Shown here one piece after another: positions 25,197 to 34,250 of a stretch of DNA of 64,000 nt (positions are counted from its first letter, which is position 1; each line of letters opens with the position of its first letter). The stretch lies in contig NC_020504.1 in assembly GCF_000349325.1 (NCBI RefSeq), positions 2,514,053 to 2,578,052 on the forward strand. The letters run 5' to 3'. This DNA comes from Streptomyces davaonensis JCM 4913 (lineage in GTDB: Bacteria > Actinomycetota > Actinomycetes > Streptomycetales > Streptomycetaceae). Below the pieces are notes generated by a model that was not told the origin of the DNA, did no database searches, and worked only from the letters and a program-made list of their open reading frames with translations. Position numbers and translations under genes: made by a program.

Positions 25197-25376
25197 TCGT
25201 TCCCCCTACTCCCCCTGGGTCCCCGGGAGTATGTGTTTGCCCCACTGGTTCGGCATACGGGATATGCCTGGTCGCCCGGTAAGAGGGACGTAAGTCATAG
25301 GTGGTTCCATCACTTTCGGGGAGACTCGGAGCCAAGGCGCCCCCGGCGGCGCGCTCCACCTGAAAGAGTCGTGTCC

Positions 25377-27497
25377 ATGCAGGTCTGGCCTGGAGAGGCG
25401 TATCCACTCGGTGCCACCTACGACGGCGCCGGCACGAATTTCGCGGTCTTCACGGAGTCCGCGGACCGAGTAGAGCTGTGTCTGCTGCACGACGACGGCT
25501 CGGAGACGGCGGTGGAACTGCGGGAGAGCGACGCGTTCGTCCGGCACGCGTACGTGCCGGGTGTGATGCCGGGGCAGCGGTACGGCTTCCGGGCGCACGG
25601 GCCGTACGCCCCCGAGCGCGGGCTGCGCTGCAACTCCGCGAAGCTGCTGCTCGACCCGTACGCCAAGGCGGTCAGCGGTTCGATCCACTGGGGCGAGGAG
25701 GTGTACGGCTATCACTTCGGCGCGCCCGACGAGCGCAACGACCTGGACTCGGCGCCGCACACCATGTCGTCGGTCGTGGTCAACCCCTACTTCGACTGGG
25801 GCGACGACCGGCGCCCGCGCACCGGGTACCACCACACGGTGATCTACGAGGCCCATGTGAAGGGCCTGACCATGCGTCACCCGGGGCTGCCGGAGGAGCT
25901 GCGCGGCACCTACGCGGCGCTCGCGCACCCGGCGGTCATCGAGCATCTGACCGAACTGGGGGTGACGGCGCTGGAGCTGATGCCCGTCCACCAGTTCGTG
26001 AACGATCACCGTCTGGTGGACATGGGCCTGAACAACTACTGGGGCTACAACACCATCGGCTTCTTCGCCCCGCACAACGCCTACGCCTCCTGGGGCGACC
26101 GCGGCCAGCAGGTCCTGGAGTTCAAGTCGGCGGTCAAGGCGCTGCACGAGGCCGGGATCGAGGTGATCCTGGACGTCGTCTACAACCACACCGCCGAGGG
26201 CAACCATCTGGGCCCGACGCTGTCCTTCCGGGGCCTGGACAACCTCTCCTACTACCGCCTCACCGGCGACCGCCGCTATTACATGGACACCACGGGCACC
26301 GGGAACTCCCTGCTCATGCGGTCCCCGCACGTCCTTCAGCTGATCATGGACTCGCTGCGGTACTGGGTCACCGAGATGCATGTCGACGGATTCCGCTTCG
26401 ATCTCGCCGCGACCCTGGCTCGCCAGTTCCACGAGGTGGACCGGCTGTCGTCGTTCTTCGACCTGGTGCAGCAGGACCCGGTGGTCTCCCAGGTGAAGCT
26501 GATCGCCGAGCCGTGGGACGTGGGCGAGGGCGGCTATCAGGTGGGCAACTTCCCGCCGCTGTGGACGGAGTGGAACGGCAAGTACCGCGACACCGTACGG
26601 GACCTGTGGCGGGGCGAGCCGCGCGCGCTGGCGGAGTTCGCCTCCCGGCTGACCGGCTCCTCCGACCTGTACCAGGACGACGGACGGCGGCCGCTGGCCT
26701 CCATCAACTTCGTCACCTGCCACGACGGCTTCACCCTGCACGACCTGGTGTCGTACAACCACAAGCACAACCAGGCCAACGGCGAGGACAACCGGGACGG
26801 CGAGAGCCACAACCGGTCCTGGAACTGCGGCGCGGAGGGCGAGACCGACGATCCCGCCGTGCTGGAGCTGCGGTCCCGCCAGATCCGTAACTTCATCGCG
26901 ACGCTGATGCTGTCCCAGGGCGTGCCGATGATCAGTCACGGCGACGAGTTCGCGCGCACCCAGCGGGGCAACAACAACGCCTACTGCCAGGACAGCGAGC
27001 TGGCCTGGCTGAAGTGGCCGGACCCCGCGCGGGAGGACGACGCCGCGCTGCTGGACTTCACGCGCGCGATGGTGTGGCTGCGCCGGGACCATCCCGTCTT
27101 CCGGCGACGCCGCTTCTTCCACGGGCGGCCGGTGGAGGGCACCCACGACGACCTGTCGGACATCGCCTGGTTCACTCCCGAGGGCAAGGAGATGGCGCAG
27201 CGGGACTGGAACTCCGCGCAGGCGTCCGCGCTGACGGTGTTCCTCAACGGCAACGCGATCTCCGAACCCGGCTCGCGGGGGCAGCGCATCAGCGACGACT
27301 CGTTCCTGCTCATGTTCAACGCGGCTCCGAAGACCCTGGACTTCGTGGTGCCGGTCAACCACGGCCGCCAGTGGCAGGTGGTGGTCGACACCGCACGCGT
27401 GGAGGGCGTACCGACGGGCAGCGGGCCGAAGGTGCAGGCCGGGGATCGGCTGACGCTGGTGGACCGGAGCATGGTGGTGCTCCAGCGGCCGGTCTAG
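25377..27497 (+). CDS. glgX: Glycogen debranching enzyme GlgX
   Basis: 706 residues from the ATG at 25377, chosen over a GTG six bases earlier because GAAAGAG is then correctly spaced. An N-terminal isoamylase domain (VWPGEAYPLGATYDGAGTNF) precedes a GH13 barrel with LDVVYNHT, the nucleophile in DGFRFDLA, the acid in LIAEPWD and the third carboxylate in FVTCHDG. It hydrolyses alpha-1,6 branches of phosphorylase-limit glycogen and releases short malto-oligosaccharides. The treY gene follows 79 bases downstream and treZ lies 6.7 kb away, so debranching would feed trehalose production. Length is normal for GlgX/TreX of actinobacteria. Confidence 0.95.
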   Translation: MQVWPGEAYPLGATYDGAGTNFAVFTESADRVELCLLHDDGSETAVELRESDAFVRHAYVPGVMPGQRYGFRAHGPYAPERGLRCNSAKLLLDPYAKAVSGSIHWGEEVYGYHFGAPDERNDLDSAPHTMSSVVVNPYFDWGDDRRPRTGYHHTVIYEAHVKGLTMRHPGLPEELRGTYAALAHPAVIEHLTELGVTALELMPVHQFVNDHRLVDMGLNNYWGYNTIGFFAPHNAYASWGDRGQQVLEFKSAVKALHEAGIEVILDVVYNHTAEGNHLGPTLSFRGLDNLSYYRLTGDRRYYMDTTGTGNSLLMRSPHVLQLIMDSLRYWVTEMHVDGFRFDLAATLARQFHEVDRLSSFFDLVQQDPVVSQVKLIAEPWDVGEGGYQVGNFPPLWTEWNGKYRDTVRDLWRGEPRALAEFASRLTGSSDLYQDDGRRPLASINFVTCHDGFTLHDLVSYNHKHNQANGEDNRDGESHNRSWNCGAEGETDDPAVLELRSRQIRNFIATLMLSQGVPMISHGDEFARTQRGNNNAYCQDSELAWLKWPDPAREDDAALLDFTRAMVWLRRDHPVFRRRRFFHGRPVEGTHDDLSDIAWFTPEGKEMAQRDWNSAQASALTVFLNGNAISEPGSRGQRISDDSFLLMFNAAPKTLDFVVPVNHGRQWQVVVDTARVEGVPTGSGPKVQAGDRLTLVDRSMVVLQRPV

Positions 27498-27576
27498 GAG
27501 TGGCCGCCCCGCGCGTGTGGGGGCAGGTTCGGCGGTCGATGACAGGAAGGGCGGCCGGGCGGGTACGTACGTTTGC

Positions 27577-29922
27577 ATGACACCTGAGCGACCTGACCCG
27601 GTGGCGCCCACGGCCACGTACCGGCTGCAATTGCAGCCCGAGTTCCCGTTCGCGGCCGCGGCCGAGGCGGTGCCGTACCTGGCCTCGCTCGGCGTCTCGC
27701 ATCTGCATCTGTCCCCCGTGCTGGAGGCGGTGCCGGGCTCCACGCACGGCTACGACGTCGTCGACCACGCGCGGGTGCGCGAGGAACTGGGCGGCGAGGA
27801 CGGCCTGCGCGCGCTGTCCCGCACCGCGCGGGAGCACGGGCTCGGCCTGATCGTGGACATCGTCCCGAACCACATGGCCATGACGCCGCGGCACAACCAC
27901 GCCCTGTGGGAGGTGCTGCGCGAGGGCCCCAAGTCGCCGTACGCGCGCTGGTTCGACATCGACTGGGAGGCGCAGGGCGGGCAGGTGCTGCTGCCGGTGC
28001 TCGGCGGGCCGCTCGGGCAGGAACTGGGCCGCCTGGAGGTCGACGGCGACGTACTGCGCTACTACGACCAGACCTTCCCGCTGCGCGAGGGCACCGGGGA
28101 CCTGCCGCTGCCGCGACTGCTGGACGCCCAGTGGTACCGGCCCGCGTGGTGGCGGCTGGCCCGGACCGAGCTGAACTACCGCCGGTTCTTCAGCATCTCG
28201 GAGCTGATCGGGGTGCGGGTGGAGGACCCGGAGGTGTTCGAGGCCACCCACGACAAGATCCTGTCGCTGCTCCACGAGGGCGTGCTCGACGGGCTGCGCA
28301 TCGACCATCCCGACGGGCTCGCCGACCCCGACGGGTATCTGCGGCGGCTGTACGAGGCGACCGGGGGCCGCTGGACGGTCGTGGAGAAGATCCTCTCGGA
28401 CGGCGAGCGGCTGCCCGCCGCCTGGCCCGTCGCCGGCACCACCGGCTACGACGCCCTGCGGCAGATCGACGGACTGTTCACGGACCCGGCCGGGTTCGGG
28501 GAACTCCTCGGACACTACCGCCGGTTCGCGGCCCCGCAGACCGATCGGGGCGGGCAGTGGGAGGCGACCGTGCGGCGGGCCGCGTACAAGGTCGTCACGC
28601 ATGAGCTGGCCGCGGAGACCGAGCGGCTGACCCGGGTGGCGGAGCGGGTGTGCGCCACCTCGCCGGAGCCCGCGCTGCGCGACCGTGCGCCCTGGGCGCT
28701 GCGCACCGCGCTCCAGGAGCTCCTGGTCCGCATGGAGGTCTACCGGCCCTACGCCAGTGGTGACCCGGCCACTGTCCTCACCGAGGAGGCCGCCGCCGAG
28801 GCGCGGCTCGCCTTCGTCGTCCCGGAGGAGGCCGGCGCCGTCGACGTCGTACGCGATCTGCTGCTCGGACGCCTGGGTGAGGGGCCCGAGCACGCCGAGT
28901 TCCGTGCCCGGTTCGCGCAGACGGCGTCGGCGCTGCGGGCCAAGTCCGTGGAGGACACGGCCTTCTACCGCTATGTGCCGCTGCTGTCGGCGACTGAGGT
29001 GGGCGGCAATCCGGGGAGTCCCGCGGTGCCCCCGGAGGACTTCCACGCCTACTGCGCGCGCGTACAGCGCGACTGGCCGGCGACGGGGGTCGTCGTGTCG
29101 ACGCACGACACCAAGCGCAGCGCCGATGTGCGGGCCGCGCTGGCGGTGCTCACCGAGTGCCCCGAGTGGTGGGCGGACGTGCTGGCCGAGGTGACCCGCA
29201 CCGGCGAGGGCGTGCCCGACGCGCAACTGGCGTGGGCGGCCTGGCAGACCGTGTTCGGGCTCGGCCCCTCGGACCCGGAGCGGGTGCAGGGGGCACTGCT
29301 GAAGCATGTGCGGGAGTCGGGGCTGTTCACGAGCTGGACGGAGCAGGAACCGCCGTACGAGGACGCGGTGGCGGCCTTCGTCGCGGCGGGGCCCTGCGGT
29401 CCGCCGGGGGCGCACGTGGCCGCCCTGCGCGAGCGGCTGGAGCCGTACATCCGGGCGAATCTGCTGGGCACGGCCCTGCTCCACCTGACGATGCCGGGCG
29501 TGCCGGACGTGTACCAGGGCACGGAGAGCGAGTACCGGGCGCTGGTGGACCCGGACAACCGGCGGCCCGCGAAGTTCCCGCCCGCGGACGCGGGGGAGAA
29601 GAACACGGTGACCGCGGCGGCCCTGCGGCTGCGCGCCCGCCGCCCCGCCGCCTTCGGGGACGCGGCGACGTACGCCCCGCTCGTCGCGGAGGGTCCGGCG
29701 GCCGCCCACTGTGTCGCCTTCGCGCGCTCGGACGAGGTCGTCACGGCGGTGACCCGGCTGTCGCTGCGGCTCGCGGAGGCGGGCGGCTGGCGGGAGACCC
29801 GGCTGCCGCTGCCGCCGGGGCGCTGGGTCGACGTACTGACTCCGGAACGGGAGTTCACCGGGCACGCACGCGTGGAGGAGCTGTTCGGAGAGCTTCCGGT
29901 GGTGTTGCTGGAGCGGGGGTGA
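27577..29922 (+). CDS. treY: Malto-oligosyltrehalose synthase TreY
   Basis: 781 residues from the ATG at 27577. The N-terminal TATYRLQL and SHLHLSPVLEAVPGSTHGYDV are diagnostic of TreY. GH13 elements LIVDIVPNHM, GLRIDHPDGL (nucleophile Asp) and VEKIL follow, with the third carboxylate at VVSTHDTKRS. The enzyme turns the reducing-end alpha-1,4 glucose bond of a malto-oligosaccharide into an alpha-1,1 bond, giving maltooligosyl trehalose for TreZ. It acts in the cytosol. It is probably expressed with glgX upstream. Confidence 0.95.
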   Translation: MTPERPDPVAPTATYRLQLQPEFPFAAAAEAVPYLASLGVSHLHLSPVLEAVPGSTHGYDVVDHARVREELGGEDGLRALSRTAREHGLGLIVDIVPNHMAMTPRHNHALWEVLREGPKSPYARWFDIDWEAQGGQVLLPVLGGPLGQELGRLEVDGDVLRYYDQTFPLREGTGDLPLPRLLDAQWYRPAWWRLARTELNYRRFFSISELIGVRVEDPEVFEATHDKILSLLHEGVLDGLRIDHPDGLADPDGYLRRLYEATGGRWTVVEKILSDGERLPAAWPVAGTTGYDALRQIDGLFTDPAGFGELLGHYRRFAAPQTDRGGQWEATVRRAAYKVVTHELAAETERLTRVAERVCATSPEPALRDRAPWALRTALQELLVRMEVYRPYASGDPATVLTEEAAAEARLAFVVPEEAGAVDVVRDLLLGRLGEGPEHAEFRARFAQTASALRAKSVEDTAFYRYVPLLSATEVGGNPGSPAVPPEDFHAYCARVQRDWPATGVVVSTHDTKRSADVRAALAVLTECPEWWADVLAEVTRTGEGVPDAQLAWAAWQTVFGLGPSDPERVQGALLKHVRESGLFTSWTEQEPPYEDAVAAFVAAGPCGPPGAHVAALRERLEPYIRANLLGTALLHLTMPGVPDVYQGTESEYRALVDPDNRRPAKFPPADAGEKNTVTAAALRLRARRPAAFGDAATYAPLVAEGPAAAHCVAFARSDEVVTAVTRLSLRLAEAGGWRETRLPLPPGRWVDVLTPEREFTGHARVEELFGELPVVLLERG

Positions 29923-29946
29923 GACAGGGGGCGCGGGACGCCCGGG

Positions 29947-29978
29947 GAGGGGCGTGAGTCGAGCTGTGCGCGCCCCTC
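29947..29978 (+). terminator. Possible terminator after treY
   Basis: An 8-bp inverted repeat (GAGGGGCG / CGCCCCTC) with a 16-base loop lies 25 bases after the treY stop. The arms are perfect and G/C only, with no U-tract. The long loop makes this a moderate candidate. Confidence 0.35.
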
Positions 29979-30256
29979 GGTTGCCCTCTCCCCCGGCACA
30001 CACCCGCGCCCGCTCCCCGCGCGAGCCCCGCCGGGGCGGCGCACGGTGATGAACGGCATTCGGACTCTCCGCTCCCGGTGCCCCTGGTTCCGCTACGGGC
30101 CCGAGGGCGCCTCACCGCTCCCACCGGCATCATGCGCCCAGCCCTCCGGCGGTGAGTGCCCCTGGGCGCCCCCTGGAGCCTCCCCCTGGATGTCCTTGAC
30201 AGTGCTCGGCGGCCGTGGGGTACTGCGGATTGCGAAGCCGGGCGGATGTGACGGGG
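29979..30256 (+). promoter_or_regulatory. Intergenic region with candidate promoter for the M14 peptidase
   Basis: The 334 bases from the treY stop to the peptidase start hold no convincing gene. TTGACA at 30196-30201, a perfect -35 consensus and rare in this genome, is followed 19 bases later by TACTGC (30221-30226), a weak -10. This would start transcription about 25 bases before the GTG. The remainder is G/C-rich without clear structure. Confidence 0.4.
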
Positions 30257-31507
30257 GTGAGTCTCCTGCCGGAGCTGCGCTACCCCACAGTGACCGAAGT
30301 CGTCTCGGCGGCCCGGGCGTTGGCGGCACAACGACCGGGCCTGTGCACTCTGCGGCAGGTGGGTGTCTCACGGGCCGGCCGCCCCCTGCACCTGCTGTCC
30401 GTGGGCCGTGCCCGGCCCGCCGTGCTGGTGGTCGCGGGGGCCCACGCCAATGAACAGACCGGCGGCCCGACCCTCCTGGCGCTCGCCGAACGCGTCCTGT
30501 ACGAGCGGGCGTTGCGGGCCGACACCTCCTGGCACTTCCTGCTCTGCGCCGATCCCGACGGGACGAGCCTGCACGTCACGCCGGCGCCGCGGAACCTGTT
30601 CGACTACCACCTCGGGTTCTTCCGGCCCGCGGGCCCGGAGCAGCCGGAGTGGTCGCCCGCCGTGCTGCCGCCCGACCGGCTGCCGCCCGAGACGCGAGCC
30701 CTCACCCGCGTCATCGACGAGGTGCGCCCCTACCTCCAGGCGACCCTGCACGGCACCGATCTGGGCGGCAGCTGGGTGCAGTTGACGAAGGACGTGCCCG
30801 GCCTGGCCGAGCCGTTCACCAAGTCGGCGGCGGAGCTGAACATCCCCGTGGAGACGGGCGCCTCGGACGCGGCGGGCTGGCCCGCGTCCGGGCCCGGGGT
30901 GCATGTGATGCCCGCGCCGGGTGCGGGGGCCGCCTACCCGAGCATGCCGGACGACGCACGGCACAGCACCTGGTACCACGTCCACCGCTACGGCGGACTG
31001 ACGGCGGTCGTGGAGGTGCCGATGTGGGCGAGCGACCTGGTGGACGACCCCGTACCGCATCCGGCGCCGGCCGTGGCGCTGCGGCGGCTCGCGGACCGGC
31101 TGGTGCGGGACGCGCTGGAGGTGGAGCGGGTGTACACCGACGCGCTGCCCCGCCTGGACGGCCTCGACGGGCCCCTGTTGCGTGCCGCCCGATGGGCGCT
31201 GGAGCTGGTGCCGGGGCTCGCCGCGGACTGGACGCACACGGCGCCGGCGGACAACACGCGCGCGTACATCGGAAGTGTGGACGCCTTTGGGCGCCGGCTG
31301 CCGTTGCGGTCCGCGGCGATGCTGCTGCGGGTGCTGCTGGAGACCGAGGACCGTGCGGCGCCGCGTCTGGAGCGGCTCGTGGCGCGGTGGAGCAGTTCCT
31401 TCGAGCGGCGCTTCAGGGCCCGGTGGGTGCCCTTGGCGCACCAGGTCGAGCACCAGTCCCGCACGGTCGTGGCGGCGGCACTGCACGCGCGTGACCGGGC
31501 GACGTGA
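30257..31507 (+). CDS. M14-family zinc carboxypeptidase
   Basis: About 416 residues from the GTG at 30257; in-frame GTGs at 30248 and 30215 are alternatives. Zinc-site residues are seen in VVAGAHANEQTGG (HxxE) and in LHGTDLGG (third ligand), and VVEVPMW near residue 260 is in the place of the catalytic glutamate strand. No signal peptide is apparent, so it is probably cytoplasmic. The family removes C-terminal amino acids or acts on cell-wall peptides. It is a clear paralogue of the product of 32025-33371 (shared LRYPTV, SVG and the LFDYH/YFRNFFRP regions). Convergent with the inhibitor gene downstream. Confidence 0.78.
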   Translation: MSLLPELRYPTVTEVVSAARALAAQRPGLCTLRQVGVSRAGRPLHLLSVGRARPAVLVVAGAHANEQTGGPTLLALAERVLYERALRADTSWHFLLCADPDGTSLHVTPAPRNLFDYHLGFFRPAGPEQPEWSPAVLPPDRLPPETRALTRVIDEVRPYLQATLHGTDLGGSWVQLTKDVPGLAEPFTKSAAELNIPVETGASDAAGWPASGPGVHVMPAPGAGAAYPSMPDDARHSTWYHVHRYGGLTAVVEVPMWASDLVDDPVPHPAPAVALRRLADRLVRDALEVERVYTDALPRLDGLDGPLLRAARWALELVPGLAADWTHTAPADNTRAYIGSVDAFGRRLPLRSAAMLLRVLLETEDRAAPRLERLVARWSSSFERRFRARWVPLAHQVEHQSRTVVAAALHARDRAT

Positions 31508-31545
31508 GCGCCGCCGGGCCACGCGCGCGTGCCGCCGCAGATCGG

Positions 31546-32028
31546 TCAGTCCAGGTCCAGGCCCGGCAGCCCGCCGACCTGACCGTTGTCCAGGGCGAAC
31601 ACCGCACCGGTCCACGCCGCCATCTCGCACGCGTTGCCGAAGGTCCGCGTGTACTCGACCGGTCGGCCGTTCCACTGGCCGCTCGCCCTGGCGGTGACCG
31701 GGGCGTAGATCATCGTGCAGACGGTGTTCTCGGGAGTCATTGCGTCGATGTCGCCCTGGACCGCCGCCAGTTGCCCGCAGGCCTCGGCCGCGCGTCCGTG
31801 GCCCTGCGGCGGGTCGCACATCAGGAGGGTGCCGCGGGTGTCGCTGGACTGCTCGTCGCCCGTGGTGAGGGTGAGCTGGAGCCAGTTGCCCGGCAGGGTC
31901 TCCCGGTCGGCGGCCTGCGCCGGGACCGTCGCGAGGACGAGGAGCGAGGCGGCCGCCAGCAGGACGCCCCGGACACCGGCCCGTCCCGCCTTCGCGGTGC
32001 CTGCCTTCACAGTGATGGAATGTGTCAT
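31546..32028 (-). CDS. Subtilisin inhibitor-like (SSI family) secreted protein
   Basis: 160 residues from the ATG at 32028. A signal peptide (VLLAAASLLVLATVPAQAA) is followed by a mature domain of about 115 residues. SSI hallmarks are present: LQLTLTTGD, RGTLLMCDPPQG, AAEACGQLAAVQGD, the reactive loop CTMIYAPV (P1 Met by alignment) and a second disulfide through ACEMAAWTG. SSI proteins are dimeric exported inhibitors of subtilisin-like serine proteases. The ATG overlaps the stop of the M14 peptidase gene upstream by four bases, so an exported inhibitor is translationally coupled to a peptidase. Its targets may include secreted subtilases such as the one at 52081-53880. Confidence 0.9.
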   Translation of the reverse strand: MTHSITVKAGTAKAGRAGVRGVLLAAASLLVLATVPAQAADRETLPGNWLQLTLTTGDEQSSDTRGTLLMCDPPQGHGRAAEACGQLAAVQGDIDAMTPENTVCTMIYAPVTARASGQWNGRPVEYTRTFGNACEMAAWTGAVFALDNGQVGGLPGLDLD

Positions 32029-33371
32029 TCCCGATGCATCGGCACGGCGGCCTCGGAACCCCACCCCGGCTCACCCGAACGGGAACGCCCGCCCCCGTGC
32101 CGCGCGGCCAGGTCGAACGCGGCGAGCACCACGCGGGACTGGTACTCGACCTGGCGTGCCACCGGGATCCAGCGCGCCCCGCAGCCGTCGCGGTAGTCGT
32201 CGCACCAGACGTCGATGAGCCGGTCCAGTTCGGGCAGCACCCCGGCCGGATCGCTCCCCGCGCCGGTGACCAACTGGTGCAGCAGGCCCGCGGTGCGCAG
32301 CGCGAGGCGCCGCCCGGCGATCCGCAGGGTGGCCAGGTGGGCGGTGCTCAGCGGGGGGAGCGGCTGGGCGTCGACGGTGACGATGTCGGGGTCCCACGCA
32401 TCGGCCAGGCCGGGGCAGACCAGTAAATAGTCGTCGACCGGGGCGAGCAGCCGCTCCGTGTCGGGGGTGGCGGGGAGCCGGTGGCGGGTGCGGGCGAGGA
32501 GCCGGGCCAGCAGCCGGGAGTCGTGCCGCAGGGTGCGGCTGACCGTGCGCAGGAAACCGGCCGCGTCGGCCGGTGTGGTGTCGTCCTCCACACCCGCCAC
32601 GCCCCACATGGGTGCCTCCACCACAGCCGTCACGGTGCCGTACCGGTAGGGGTGGAACCAGGTCGACTCCACCGCGGCCTCGGTGATGGCCGCGGCCAGA
32701 TCGCCCCGGCGCGGCGGCGGGATCCGGTAGACGGCGGGGCCGAGGCGGGGCCAGTACAGGGTGTCGTACGGGCCGAGTTCGCGGGGGATGCCGAGGCGGG
32801 CCGCGGTGTGCGCGAGGCGGCGGGAGAAGCCGGACAGGTCGTGGGTCAGCTCGACGAAGCCGCCGCCGACGTCGACGCCGTGCAGGGAGCACTGGAGAAG
32901 GGGCCGCAGTTCGTCCTGGAGGGCGAGCAGGGCGCGGGTCTCGGGCAGCGCGGCGTGGTCCGCGCCGTCGGGCAGCCACTCGGGCTGTTCCAGGAAGCCG
33001 GGCCGGAAGAAGTTCCGGAAGTAGCGGCCGAGGGTGTACGGGCCTTGCAGCCAGCCCTCGTTGCGGCGCAGCCCGTCGGGGTCCAGGCAGAGCAGGAGGT
33101 TCCAGGTGGCGTCCTCCTGGCGGCGGGGGTCGGCCAGGACGCGCTCGGCGAGCCGGAGGACGGTGGCGCCGCCCACGGGTTCATTGGCGTGCGGGCCCGC
33201 GACGATCAGGGCCTGTCTGGCGCCGTGGCCCACGGAGAGCAGCCAGAGCGGGGTGCCCGCGCGGGAGGTCCCGGCTCGGCGCAGGCGCGCTTGGGAGGGA
33301 TGGCGGGTGACGAGCGCGGCCGCCCGGGCTCCGATCTCGTCGACGGTCGGGTAGCGGAGGAGTGGCAGCAG
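32025..33371 (-). CDS. M14-family zinc carboxypeptidase, probable CTG start
   Basis: 448 residues if read from CTG 33371. The conserved N-terminus (LRYPTVDEIGARAAALV..., RAGTPLWLLSVGHG) extends well upstream of the first GTG (33233) and matches the paralogue at 30257-31507. In that stretch no ATG, GTG or TTG exists before an in-frame TGA at 33407. A GGAGG ribosome site lies six bases before CTG 33371, so CTG is the likely start. The zinc motif is IVAGPHANEPVGG, with the third histidine in LHGVDVGG. It probably trims peptides in the cytosol. It is the first gene of an operon with the SSI inhibitor. Confidence 0.75.
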   Translation of the reverse strand: MLPLLRYPTVDEIGARAAALVTRHPSQARLRRAGTSRAGTPLWLLSVGHGARQALIVAGPHANEPVGGATVLRLAERVLADPRRQEDATWNLLLCLDPDGLRRNEGWLQGPYTLGRYFRNFFRPGFLEQPEWLPDGADHAALPETRALLALQDELRPLLQCSLHGVDVGGGFVELTHDLSGFSRRLAHTAARLGIPRELGPYDTLYWPRLGPAVYRIPPPRRGDLAAAITEAAVESTWFHPYRYGTVTAVVEAPMWGVAGVEDDTTPADAAGFLRTVSRTLRHDSRLLARLLARTRHRLPATPDTERLLAPVDDYLLVCPGLADAWDPDIVTVDAQPLPPLSTAHLATLRIAGRRLALRTAGLLHQLVTGAGSDPAGVLPELDRLIDVWCDDYRDGCGARWIPVARQVEYQSRVVLAAFDLAARHGGGRSRSGEPGWGSEAAVPMHRE

Positions 33372-33434
33372 GGCGCACCTCCGCGAGCCGGTGCCGTCGT
33401 TTCACTTGATGTGCACGAGGTACGCACAGTCAGT

Positions 33435-33465
33435 CACGACTTGTGGTGGTACGTCAACAGTCGTG
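33435..33465 (-). promoter_or_regulatory. Dyad-symmetry site upstream of the M14-inhibitor operon
   Basis: CACGACT (33435-33441) and AGTCGTG (33459-33465) form a perfect 7-bp inverted repeat with 17 bases between. A TTGACG sequence, usable as a -35 box on the minus strand, lies inside the loop (33457-33452). The site is about 65 bases upstream of the CTG start and could be an operator; no regulator is known. Confidence 0.3.
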
Positions 33466-33525
33466 CATGTAAAGGGATTTCACCCACTGCACCCCGTAAT
33501 GCCCAGGCCAGAGCTAAGGCCGGAC

Positions 33526-34077
33526 TTAATTCACGGCGAGCCGGAACGCCATCTGTCCGAAGCCGACCTGATCGCCCTCGCGCACGACGGCCGCCCCGAT
33601 GACACGCCGACCGTTCACCGTCGTGCCGTTGGTCGAGCCGAGGTCCCGCAGCACCCACAGGCCGCCCTGGCGGGTCAGTTCGGCATGCACCCGGGAGACC
33701 GTCTCGTGGGCCAGCCGCAGTCCGTTGGCGGGATCGCGCCCGATCCGCAGCGGGTGGCCCCCGCCGGGGTGGGGCAGCAGCAGCTTGGGCAGCCGCTCGG
33801 CCTGCCAGGCCCTGCGCAGCCGTACGCCGAAACCGGAGACGGCCTCGACGGTGCCGAAGACCAGGCGGGAGAACCTGTTCTCCTGGGGCAGATCGGCGGT
33901 CAGGGCGAGCAGTTCGTCGGAGCGGCGGGCGGCGAGGGCCAGTTCCATGCGCCGGATGAACGTGTCGTGCGAGAGCCGGCCCATGGCGACGCCGTCCCGC
34001 AGCACGCTCAGCGCTTTGTCGCGCTCCGCGTCGGAGAGCCGCGCGGGGTACGTGTTGAACTCGAAGGACGACGTCAC
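33526..34077 (-). CDS. DUF1707-FHA domain protein
   Basis: 183 residues. Residues 9-65 (YPARLSDAERDKALSVLRDG... to LLALTADLP) are a DUF1707 domain, a short helical module common at the N-terminus of actinobacterial regulatory and envelope proteins. Residues 105-180 are an FHA domain with LRIGRDPANG, ETVSRVHAEL and DLGSTNGTTVNG, which binds phosphothreonine peptides. It is presumably a phosphorylation-dependent adaptor for Ser/Thr kinases. No membrane segment is seen. It is divergent from treZ with 173 bases between them. Confidence 0.9.
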   Translation of the reverse strand: MTSSFEFNTYPARLSDAERDKALSVLRDGVAMGRLSHDTFIRRMELALAARRSDELLALTADLPQENRFSRLVFGTVEAVSGFGVRLRRAWQAERLPKLLLPHPGGGHPLRIGRDPANGLRLAHETVSRVHAELTRQGGLWVLRDLGSTNGTTVNGRRVIGAAVVREGDQVGFGQMAFRLAVN

Positions 34078-34250
34078 GTTCGTGATTGTCGGTCAGCGGG
34101 GCCGGAGTGTCCAGAAGACGAGAAAACCACCGCCACGCGCGCGTATCCGACGACACCTGCCGCAAAAGGGAAGATTCAAAAGCGGATTGATCTCGTTTGA
34201 CGCACCATGGACGGGCTACATCACGGTGAGCAGACGAAGGGGAACCGTCC

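Noticed and set aside
25206..27743. 845-codon minus-strand open frame opposite glgX
   Set aside because: The plus strand encodes an unmistakable GlgX; the antisense product is rich in Val, Arg and His with no domain and no ribosome site.
27355..30003. 882-codon minus-strand open frame opposite treY
   Set aside because: Antisense artefact of high GC; treY motifs are complete on the plus strand.
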